NCBI GenBank assembly: GCA_020056645.1
Contig: JAGVHJ010000248.1
Location: 1-8,141, forward strand
Length of the DNA: 8,141 nt
Source: Desulfobacterales bacterium
GTDB taxonomy: Bacteria > Desulfobacterota > Desulfobacteria > Desulfobacterales > JAHIVH01
Direction of reading: 5' to 3'
Below, piece by piece: positions 1-6,105 of this stretch (the stretch's first letter is position 1; the number at the start of each line of letters is the position of its first letter). The translations under genes and the position numbers were made by a program. The notes below the pieces were generated by a model. It was not told the DNA's origin and searched no databases. It saw only the letters and a program-made list of their open reading frames with translations.

Positions 1-60
1 GTCACAATTTTTTTCCGCCTTGGATTTGAACAGATTTCCTAAAAACTTGAAGATTGAGTT
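1..60 (-). other. Short non-coding stretch after the radical SAM gene
   Basis: This stretch is AT-rich and holds no complete gene and no convincing terminator. On the minus strand AAGGCGG (15-21) is followed by seven A residues and then TTGTGAC. A TTG start at 5-7 would stop at once (TTG TGA), but a GTG at 3-5 would lie nine bases after AAGGCGG. It could open the next gene of the operon. Too little sequence is present to decide. Confidence 0.25.
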
Positions 61-1818
61 TCACAAAAAAGAGGGGGAGTTGTTCCGGCACGCTCCGCAC
101 CGGACGCAGACCGATGGATCGCATGGCGGCGTCTCCTTGGCCTGGAGGGCTCTCTGATACTCCTGGTGAAGATAGGACTTGGTTACACGATGATCGATAA
201 AGTCCCAGGGAAGAATCTCATCCACTTTCCGCTCTCTTAGGGCGAAGAGCGCCTGTTCCTTGGATAGACCTTTCAAGGATTTTGCCCAATCCCCATTATT
301 CTCGACGACTTTCAACAGGAGATCGGCCACGGTTCGGTCTCCCCTAGAGAGGATCCCCTGGAGAATCGAGCTGCCGGGGTTTTCGAAAGTAAGCGTGACA
401 TTGGGAACCCCCTTCAATTCATGAATGATCCGGCTGAGCTTCTGTTTAAGGACCGGTTTCGTCTCCATCCTGACCCACTGAAAGGGGGTTACCGGCTTGG
501 GAACAAAGGGATTCACGCTCACATGGATAACGCCGATCCGTTTCTGGGTCCTGCTTGATTCGAGAAATACCACTTTGATCTTCTTGACCAGATCCGGAAT
601 GGCGAGAAGGTCCTCTTCCGACTCTTCGGGAAGTCCTACCATGAAATAGAGTTTCAGGTTGGGGATACCTCCCAAAACAAGGGCTCTTGCCCCATGAAGA
701 ATCGCTTCTTCGGTGATTCCCTTATTGATGACGGCTCTCATTCTTTCCGATCCCGCGTCAGGAGCGATGGTCGCCGTCTTCATTCCGCTTTTTTTCAAGG
801 CCGACACGAGTGTTTCGGTGAGGGCCTCGGCCCTCAGAGAAGAAAAAGAGAGGGTGAGCCCCCTCTTTTCTCCCATATCACACAAGGAGGCGAGGCAGGG
901 AAGATCCGATACCGCCGCGCCCACAAGCCCGATTTTCGATGAGCGGACCGCCCCCTCTTCCAGACTTCGTTCAAGAACCGGCAGGGAGCGGAACCGGGGA
1001 GGCCTGTAAACATAGCCCGCCCCGCAAAATCGGCATCCGTGGGGACATCCCCTCCCGATCTCAATCAGAAAGGTTTCGGAAAAGGAGGTATCTGGCGTGA
1101 GAATGGCGGTGGCGGTGGAAAAGGTTGAGAGATCTTTTTCATAAACCCGGAGCACCCTTTCCGGCGCATCACCCACGGGGGAAAAGGAGCGGATGGTGCG
1201 ATCGTCATGGTATTCGACGTGATAGAGGGAGGGGATATAAATACCGGGCAGGGTGGCCGCCATCTCTTTCAGGAAGGCCATTCTGTCCCGATCGGGATCA
1301 AAGTGATCGATCAATCGGGACAGAAGGCTTTCCGCTTCCCCCACAACCATGACATCGAAAAACGGGGCCATGGGTTCCGGGTTCAAAAAACAGGTGACTC
1401 CCCCCGCAATCATAAGGGGGGTACTATTTCCTCTGGCGTTTGATCGTAAAGGGAGCCCTGCTTTTTTTAAAATGGACAACACATGAATATAATCGTTTTC
1501 AAAAGCGATGGAAAAAGCGATTATATCAAACTCGCTGAGAGGTTTTTCCGATTCCAGACTCCGGATCTCCGGCACGCCTCCTCCGGAGCCCCTCTCTGGC
1601 AAAAACGCCCTCTCGCACACCACATCATCCCGTTCATTGAGCCGCCCGTAAATCGTCTGAAAACCCAGGTTGGACATGCCCACATGATAGGTGTTGGGAT
1701 AAACCAGAGCGATACGGATCCTGCCCCGCCATCCTTTTCTGACAGCGCCTTTCTCGGGATCCGGAACCGCCCGTTTGACTCTTTTAATCTGCTTTCCTCC
1801 GGAGGAAGGTGGGCACAT
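61..1818 (-). CDS. Radical SAM protein of unknown function, TIGR03960-like
   Basis: The 585-residue product is a radical SAM enzyme with the cluster motif CPHGCRFC (Cys258, Cys262, Cys265), which binds the [4Fe-4S] that cleaves S-adenosylmethionine. The region before it (about 33-200, from RIRIALVYPNTYHVGMSNLG) resembles the B12-binding-like Rossmann domain of such proteins. No DxHxxG cobalamin motif is visible, so B12 binding is doubtful. The radical SAM barrel runs to about 440. VNPFVPKPVTPFQW (435-448), LPWDFID (536-542) and a C-terminal CX4CX2CX2C cluster (Cys566, 571, 574, 577) recall the uncharacterised TIGR03960 family. That family is often fused or linked to a DUF2344 domain, which is absent here. 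No substrate is known. The ATG at 1818 is the only ordinary start before the conserved region, but its Shine-Dalgarno is poor. An ATT at 1788 (residue 11) has a far better one. The 35-base overlap with ftsZ implies co-transcription and coupled translation. Confidence 0.88.
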   Translation of the reverse strand: MCPPSSGGKQIKRVKRAVPDPEKGAVRKGWRGRIRIALVYPNTYHVGMSNLGFQTIYGRLNERDDVVCERAFLPERGSGGGVPEIRSLESEKPLSEFDIIAFSIAFENDYIHVLSILKKAGLPLRSNARGNSTPLMIAGGVTCFLNPEPMAPFFDVMVVGEAESLLSRLIDHFDPDRDRMAFLKEMAATLPGIYIPSLYHVEYHDDRTIRSFSPVGDAPERVLRVYEKDLSTFSTATAILTPDTSFSETFLIEIGRGCPHGCRFCGAGYVYRPPRFRSLPVLERSLEEGAVRSSKIGLVGAAVSDLPCLASLCDMGEKRGLTLSFSSLRAEALTETLVSALKKSGMKTATIAPDAGSERMRAVINKGITEEAILHGARALVLGGIPNLKLYFMVGLPEESEEDLLAIPDLVKKIKVVFLESSRTQKRIGVIHVSVNPFVPKPVTPFQWVRMETKPVLKQKLSRIIHELKGVPNVTLTFENPGSSILQGILSRGDRTVADLLLKVVENNGDWAKSLKGLSKEQALFALRERKVDEILPWDFIDHRVTKSYLHQEYQRALQAKETPPCDPSVCVRCGACRNNSPSFL

Positions 1819-3007
1819 CCAGGTCGTCGTTATCTATGACAATTCCCTTGTATCCTCTATAGGAAGAGCCCCTGGAATCGTTTCCCACCCGTTTTTCCGT
1901 CTGGCGGATAAAGGTGGGTTCGTCCAGGATCGTTGCGCTCTGCAGATCGTCCGGCGTCAGATCCCGGATCTTTCCCCTGAGGGACGTTTCCACCGGTGGA
2001 TTGAACCGGGCGATGGGTTTTGCATGGGGCTCTTTCGCGCTGGAAAAAGTATCGCTGCCGATTCCGGTGGCGATGACCGTGACCCTCATTTCATCCCCCA
2101 TGGATTCGTCAATGGTCTGACCCCAGATGATTTCCGCGCTGTCGCCCACTTCCTGATGAATCCGGTCGGAGGCTTCGGTCATCTCCTCCATGGTGATTTC
2201 GCTGGTGGAGGTGATGTTGAGGAGAACCCCTTTGGCGCCTGAAATGGAGATGTCTTCCAGAAGCGGATGGGAGATCGCCCGTTCCGCCGCTTCGATGGCC
2301 CTGTTTTCACCGCTCGCAATGCCGATACCCATGAGCGCCATCCCCGCCTTCGACATGGTGGTTTTCACGTCTGCAAAGTCGAGGTTGACAAGGCCCGGCA
2401 TCATGATGAGGTCGGTGATGCCTTTGACAGAATGGTGGAGAATCTCATCGGCCTTTTTAAACATATCGACCATTTTCGCGTTTTTGGAGGCGATACCCCT
2501 TAACCGGTCATTGGGGATGGTGATCACCGTGTCTGCAATGTCTTTCAGTTCCTGAATCCCCTCTTCCGCCTGTTTGAGCCGTTTCTTTCCTTCGAAGGAG
2601 AAGGGCTTGCTCACCACCGCGACGGTAAGGATACCCAGCTCCTTGCAGATTTCGGCGACGATAGGAGCCGCGCCGGTGCCGGTGCCGCCGCCAAAGCCCG
2701 CCGTAATGAAGACCATGTGGCTTCCTTCGAGAACCTTCCTGAGCTCCTCGGTATTTTCCAGGGCCGCCTCACGCCCAACCTGGGGATTGGCGCCCGCGCC
2801 CAGTCCTTCTGTAAGTTTCGCGCCTAGCTGGATTTTGGTCGCGGCCCTGGAGAGCTCCAAGGCCTGGGCATCGGTGTTGGCCGTGATGAACTTGACGCCA
2901 CGCAGGTTATACTCGATCATGTTGTTAACCGCGTTTCCGCCTGCGCCGCCAATACCGATGACTTTAATCTTTGCTACTTTTTCTTCTTCAACATACGTAA
3001 AATCCAT
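1784..3007 (-). CDS. ftsZ: FtsZ, tubulin-like division GTPase
   Basis: FtsZ polymerises with GTP into the Z-ring at midcell and organises septal wall synthesis. The 407-residue protein is complete. The N-terminal GTPase domain has the nucleotide loop GIGGAGGNAVNNM (18-30), ANTDAQAL (43-50) and the tubulin signature GGGTGTG at 106-112, the same positions as in E. coli FtsZ. The synergy (T7) loop that completes the neighbour's active site is NLDFADV (208-214), with Asp210 and Asp213 kept. A polymerisation/C-terminal domain follows to about 318. A short variable linker of roughly 70 residues comes next, then the conserved tail DDLDVPTFLRRKAD (394-407). In other bacteria this tail binds FtsA and ZipA-like partners. 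All key residues are present. The tail codons for Phe-Leu-Arg-Arg-Lys also form a palindromic Shine-Dalgarno sequence, and the radical SAM gene starts 35 bases before the ftsZ stop. Confidence 0.99.
   Translation of the reverse strand: MDFTYVEEEKVAKIKVIGIGGAGGNAVNNMIEYNLRGVKFITANTDAQALELSRAATKIQLGAKLTEGLGAGANPQVGREAALENTEELRKVLEGSHMVFITAGFGGGTGTGAAPIVAEICKELGILTVAVVSKPFSFEGKKRLKQAEEGIQELKDIADTVITIPNDRLRGIASKNAKMVDMFKKADEILHHSVKGITDLIMMPGLVNLDFADVKTTMSKAGMALMGIGIASGENRAIEAAERAISHPLLEDISISGAKGVLLNITSTSEITMEEMTEASDRIHQEVGDSAEIIWGQTIDESMGDEMRVTVIATGIGSDTFSSAKEPHAKPIARFNPPVETSLRGKIRDLTPDDLQSATILDEPTFIRQTEKRVGNDSRGSSYRGYKGIVIDNDDLDVPTFLRRKAD
1794..1807 (-). promoter_or_regulatory. Palindromic Shine-Dalgarno at the ftsZ/radical SAM junction
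   Basis: TTCCTCCGGAGGAA is a perfect 14-base palindrome within the last codons of ftsZ. Its right half holds GGAGGA, a near-consensus Shine-Dalgarno; its left half is the matching anti-Shine-Dalgarno. In mRNA it could fold into a five-pair stem with a CCGG loop. GGAGGA (1795-1800) is six bases before an ATT codon (1786-1788) that overlaps the ftsZ TAA by one base. The function is inferred, and the Leu-Arg-Arg codons alone could create the sequence. Confidence 0.4.
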
Positions 3008-3014
3008 TTTAGTA

Positions 3015-3019
3015 CCCCC
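3015..3019 (-). promoter_or_regulatory. ftsZ ribosome binding site
   Basis: GGGGG on the minus strand lies 7 bases before ATG 3007. It is an all-G variant of the Shine-Dalgarno core, well spaced, and the only purine-rich stretch near this start. Confidence 0.55.
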
Positions 3020-3039
3020 GTTTTAAATAAGGTTTAATT

Positions 3040-3057
3040 TAATAACGCCAGTTATTA
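3040..3057 (-). other. Inverted repeat in the ftsA-ftsZ spacer
   Basis: The minus strand reads TAATAAC, then TGGC, then GTTATTA: a perfect 7-bp stem with a 4-base loop. It lies 33 bases before the ftsZ ATG in the only sizeable spacer of the cluster. No T-run follows, and the stem is short and AT-rich, so it does not look like a terminator. It could be a leader hairpin, an operator half-site pair, or chance. Confidence 0.4.
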
Positions 3058-3069
3058 GTGTGAAACAGA

Positions 3070-3075
3070 ATTATA
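3070..3075 (-). promoter_or_regulatory. Candidate ftsZ promoter (-10 element)
   Basis: The minus strand reads TATAAT, a perfect sigma70-type -10 hexamer, across the ftsA stop codon. The best -35 match with an 18-base spacer is TGAAGA at 3094-3099, three of six to TTGACA and so weak. Initiation would fall at about 3060-3063, giving ftsZ a leader of about 55 bases. Separate ftsZ promoters within or after ftsA are known in other bacteria. The hexamer could also be chance in an AT-rich stop region. Confidence 0.3.
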
Positions 3076-4297
3076 TCGCTTCCTTAAACCACCTCTTCAT
3101 CCGCTGGAACAATTTATGGAATATGTTCTTGTCCCGGATGCGGAATTTATTTTCAGAGTAGTTTTTCGCCCCGTGAAGAACCAGCCCCACGGCGGTTGCG
3201 TACATGGGATTGTTAACCACATCGACCAGGCCGCCGATACCCCTTGGCTTTCCCAGCCGGGTCGATAGATTGAAAATGGACTCGGCCACTTCCGTAATGC
3301 CGTCTAATAAAGAGGAGCCGCCGGTGATGACGATCCCCGATGAAATAAGGTTCTCCATGCCGGCCCGGTAGATCTCCCGCTTGACCAGAGAAAAAATCTC
3401 CTCGACCCTGGGTTCGAGAATCTCTCCCAGAATTTGTTTGGGAAGCTTTCTGTTTTTTCTGCCCCCCATCCCCGGCACCTCGATGGTTTCTTCGGCCGCC
3501 TGGCTTTTTGCGATGCAGGTGCCGTATTTGACTTTAATCTCTTCCGCGTCGGCCAATGGCGCGCGCAGGCCCACGGCGATATCGTTGGTCAGGTTCTGAC
3601 CGCCCAGGGCCAGAACAAAGGTGTGTTTGATATTGTTCCCGGAGAACACCGCGAGATCGGTGGTTCCGCCGCCAAGATCAATGAGGGCCGTTCCCAGCTC
3701 CCGCTCTTCGGCGGTAAGAACGGATTCGCCGGAAGCGAGGGACTCGAGAACGATGTCGCAGACGTCTAAACCCGCTTTGTTCGCGCATTTGACAATATTA
3801 TGGGCGGACGCGACCGCGCCGGTGACAATATGAATTTTGGCTTCAAGACGGACTCCCGCCATCCCCACCGGGTTCTGGATGCCGAACTGGTCATCCACGA
3901 TGAACTCCTGGGGCAGCACATGAATGACCTCCCGGTCCATGGGAATGGCGACGGCCCTTGCCGCCTCGATGACACGATCCACGTCGTTCTTGGTGATTTC
4001 CTGGCCCTTGATCGCGATGATGCCATGGCTGTTGAAACCGGTGATATGTCCGCCCGCGATCCCCGCATAGACCGATGAAATTTCACATCCGGCCATGAGT
4101 TCCGCCTCTTCCACGGCCTTCTTGATGGACTCGACGGTGGACTCGATATTGACGACGACCCCCTTCCTTAGCCCGATGGAAGGATGGGTGCCGATGCCGA
4201 TGATATTGATATCGTTTCCTGAAACCTCTCCCACCACAGCGCAGATCTTGGTGGTGCCTATATCAAGGCCAACGATGATGTCTCCTTTTGCCTGCAT
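3071..4297 (-). CDS. ftsA: FtsA, actin-like membrane anchor of the Z-ring
   Basis: FtsA is an ATP-binding actin homologue that tethers FtsZ to the cytoplasmic membrane and recruits later divisome proteins. The 408-residue product has the actin-family landmarks: phosphate 1 loop GLDIGTTK (10-17), phosphate 2 loop DLGGGTTD (207-214) and adenosine loop VITGGSS (323-329). The FtsA-specific 1C/SHS2 subdomain occupies about 83-165 in place of actin subdomain 1B. The C-terminus, about 390-408, reads KNIFHKLFQRMKRWFKEAI. It alternates hydrophobic and basic residues and fits the amphipathic membrane-targeting helix. I chose the ATG at 4297, six bases after GGAGAG (4304-4309). A TTG two codons earlier, at 4303, directly abuts that site and is unlikely to be used. 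ftsQ ends 18 bases upstream. The stop codon overlaps a TATAAT that may serve ftsZ. Confidence 0.97.
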   Translation of the reverse strand: MQAKGDIIVGLDIGTTKICAVVGEVSGNDINIIGIGTHPSIGLRKGVVVNIESTVESIKKAVEEAELMAGCEISSVYAGIAGGHITGFNSHGIIAIKGQEITKNDVDRVIEAARAVAIPMDREVIHVLPQEFIVDDQFGIQNPVGMAGVRLEAKIHIVTGAVASAHNIVKCANKAGLDVCDIVLESLASGESVLTAEERELGTALIDLGGGTTDLAVFSGNNIKHTFVLALGGQNLTNDIAVGLRAPLADAEEIKVKYGTCIAKSQAAEETIEVPGMGGRKNRKLPKQILGEILEPRVEEIFSLVKREIYRAGMENLISSGIVITGGSSLLDGITEVAESIFNLSTRLGKPRGIGGLVDVVNNPMYATAVGLVLHGAKNYSENKFRIRDKNIFHKLFQRMKRWFKEAI

Positions 4298-4303
4298 GCT
4301 CAA

Positions 4304-4309
4304 CTCTCC
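4304..4309 (-). promoter_or_regulatory. ftsA ribosome binding site
   Basis: GGAGAG on the minus strand in the ftsQ-ftsA spacer is six bases before ATG 4297 and zero bases before TTG 4303. It decides the ATG as the start. Confidence 0.65.
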
Positions 4310-4315
4310 ATAATA

Positions 4316-5170
4316 TTAAGTCTCGGCCGGCGTGACCACGACCCTATTCACTTTATTTAAATCGATCTCGCCGATATGAGTGATCTGATTGATCTGACCG
4401 GATAAGGCTAAAATCTCCTTTACCCGTTCACATTTCTGTTGATAATCCGAAAATCCGAATTTGATGGTTCTGATCGGTCCGTCAAGAAACAGCGAGAGGC
4501 CCACCTCCCTGTCCATTTGAACCATTCGAATATTCTTGTAAGAAAACATCCCCGTCTGTGTTTTTGAAAAGGTAAGAAAATTCATCACATCCTTTATATA
4601 GGGCGATTTCCTTTTTTCCGCTTTGTAATCGTCGAAGTCCCAAAGGGTGAGCCCCTTGATCATAGGGAGATTTTTAGGATCGGATGGCTCCTTTTTCTTA
4701 AAAATCCACCCTTTCTCATTGATCAGAAAAAACTCTCCAATATCCGCGACGGCCAATGGGCGATTTTCCCGGATATGGATACGAAGTTCCGACGGGATCA
4801 AGCGCTCAACGGCTACGCTCTCAATAAATGGATGGGCGAGAAGTTTTTTTCTCACTTGGTTGAGATTCATGCCCAAGATGTTCATTCCCTTTTCAATTCC
4901 CGCCTGTTTCAGTATATCCCCTTCGGATATGGTTGAAAGTCCGCTGACCTGAATGACCTTGATGGCGAAGTAGTCGCTCTGGGTGACCATATCGTAGGTA
5001 AAGACAAAAAACCCTCCCATCAAAACCGTTGTAAACGAGATGAGAAGAATCAGGCCCATTGTCAACGAGACCCGCTTCAGAAGCCCGGCCTCTTTCTTCC
5101 GGCCCCCTTTCCTGAAACGGTTCTTTTTGATTTTTTCCCTACTCGCCAATGATCCGGACTTCTTCTTCAA
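4316..5170 (-). CDS. ftsQ: FtsQ/DivIB-type cell division protein
   Basis: FtsQ is a single-pass inner membrane divisome protein that, with FtsB and FtsL in other bacteria, links the early Z-ring to the FtsW/FtsI septal synthase. The 284-residue product begins with a highly basic cytoplasmic tail (about 1-34, many Lys/Arg). A hydrophobic membrane segment follows at about 35-58. A POTRA domain follows at about 67-137, from FAIKVIQVSGL to IRENRPLA, with typical features such as HPFIESVAVER. The periplasmic C-terminal FtsQ domain ends at HIGEIDLNKVNRVVV. No ATG lies at a sensible place for the start. I prefer the TTG at 5170, which has GGAG (5177-5180) six bases upstream. A TTG at 5182 would add four residues but has no visible Shine-Dalgarno. 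The gene overlaps murB by about 32 bases and ends 18 bases before ftsA. FtsQ diverges quickly, so the call rests on architecture and on its place between murB and ftsA. Confidence 0.93.
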   Translation of the reverse strand: MKKKSGSLASREKIKKNRFRKGGRKKEAGLLKRVSLTMGLILLISFTTVLMGGFFVFTYDMVTQSDYFAIKVIQVSGLSTISEGDILKQAGIEKGMNILGMNLNQVRKKLLAHPFIESVAVERLIPSELRIHIRENRPLAVADIGEFFLINEKGWIFKKKEPSDPKNLPMIKGLTLWDFDDYKAEKRKSPYIKDVMNFLTFSKTQTGMFSYKNIRMVQMDREVGLSLFLDGPIRTIKFGFSDYQQKCERVKEILALSGQINQITHIGEIDLNKVNRVVVTPAET

Positions 5171-6086
5171 GGTAGACTCCAAATCGATTCAACACCCGCT
5201 CCCTTACAAGATCCCTAAGACCGATCATGTCCGCGGCGGTCGCTTTTCCCTCATTAATAAAATAGTTGGCGTGGCGCTCCGACACCCTTGCGCCGCCGAC
5301 ATTCGCCCCTTTCAGTCCTGAAAGATCGATCAGCTCCCCGGCGCTTTTTCCGGACGCTGGGTTTTTGAAAAAACAGCCTGCGCTCTTCAGGTTCATGGGC
5401 TGACTCTTCTTACGGGATGACAAAATCGCATCCCTCTCTTGCTGCAACCTATTTTTCTCTCCCCGTTCGAGTCTCAGCATCGCCTCTAGGATAATGGCAT
5501 CCGAAACCGGGTTTCCGAAATCATCCCTGATATCACACTTTCGATAAGAAAAGGATAACGATTTTCTAAAAATTCGCACCATATGCCCTTCGGGTGAAAG
5601 AATGCGAATAGATTCGACCACATCTCCCATGGAGCCCGAGTGGGTCCCCGCGTTCATGATGATCCCGCCGCCGACGCTTCCGGGAATTCCCGTGGCGAAA
5701 TTGAGCCCTTTCAAGGCCTGATCGATGGCGAAAGAAAGCACTGAATGGAGGGGCCGCCCGGCGCTAACGGCCAGCAACTGCTGGCAATCCGTTTCCTGTT
5801 CAAGGGTGATCTCCGATGGCAGGCCTTTCAGGGTCATGACAACCCCCCGGATGCCCTTATCTTTCACCAGAAGGTTGGAGCCGTGACCGAGGATCGTGAT
5901 AGGCAGCCCCTCTTTTCTGACCCAAGCGACGAAGGAAATCAGCTGATCCACGCTCCCAGGGGCCGCAAAAACATCGGCGGGACCGCCAATGGAAAAAGAG
6001 GTATGCCGGAACATGGGCTCATCCATGCGAATGAACTCCCCAAATCTCTGTTCCAGTTCCGCTTTCAATTTCCAGTCGAACGCCAT
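5139..6086 (-). CDS. murB: MurB, UDP-N-acetylenolpyruvoylglucosamine reductase
   Basis: This flavoenzyme uses NADPH to reduce UDP-enolpyruvyl-GlcNAc to UDP-MurNAc in the cytoplasm, the step just before MurC. The protein has 315 residues. The FAD-binding part shows HTSFSIGGPADVF (28-40), GHGSNLL (67-73) and GIPGSVGGGIIMNAG (133-147). The substrate-binding part shows FSYRKCDIR (179-187), SAGCFFKNP (235-243), the GGARVSERHANYFIN stretch (264-278) and LEEEVRI near the end. The conserved catalytic glutamate is one of Glu307-309, most likely Glu309. The residue matching the catalytic serine of E. coli MurB (GSFFKNP) is Cys238 here. I set the start at the ATG at 6086, with AAGGTG (6095-6100) 8 bases upstream. 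The longer frame from 6167 would overlap murC by 62 bases and add 27 residues unlike the family. The 3' end overlaps ftsQ. No ddl gene follows it, unlike in many related clusters. Confidence 0.95.
   Translation of the reverse strand: MAFDWKLKAELEQRFGEFIRMDEPMFRHTSFSIGGPADVFAAPGSVDQLISFVAWVRKEGLPITILGHGSNLLVKDKGIRGVVMTLKGLPSEITLEQETDCQQLLAVSAGRPLHSVLSFAIDQALKGLNFATGIPGSVGGGIIMNAGTHSGSMGDVVESIRILSPEGHMVRIFRKSLSFSYRKCDIRDDFGNPVSDAIILEAMLRLERGEKNRLQQERDAILSSRKKSQPMNLKSAGCFFKNPASGKSAGELIDLSGLKGANVGGARVSERHANYFINEGKATAADMIGLRDLVRERVLNRFGVYLEEEVRIIGE
5177..5180 (-). promoter_or_regulatory. ftsQ ribosome binding site
   Basis: GGAG on the minus strand, inside the end of murB, is six bases before TTG 5170. 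The TTG at 5182 overlaps this GGAG and has no comparable site of its own. Confidence 0.5.
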
Positions 6087-6094
6087 TTCAGCCG

Positions 6095-6100
6095 CACCTT
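6095..6100 (-). promoter_or_regulatory. murB ribosome binding site
   Basis: AAGGTG on the minus strand sits in the 19-base murC-murB spacer, 8 bases before the ATG at 6086. It supports that start over the ATG at 6167 inside murC. Confidence 0.6.
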
Positions 6101-6105
6101 CGCCC

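Noticed and set aside
40..61. Possible terminator after the radical SAM gene (AAACT, loop, AGTTTTT on the minus strand).
   Set aside because: The stem is only five AT-rich pairs with a nine-base loop; too weak to call an intrinsic terminator.
1775..2242. Open frame of 155 codons on the plus strand opposite the ftsZ 3' end.
   Set aside because: It is antisense to conserved FtsZ codons, with no recognisable motif; treated as a shadow. The frame at 2574-3026 was dropped for the same reason.
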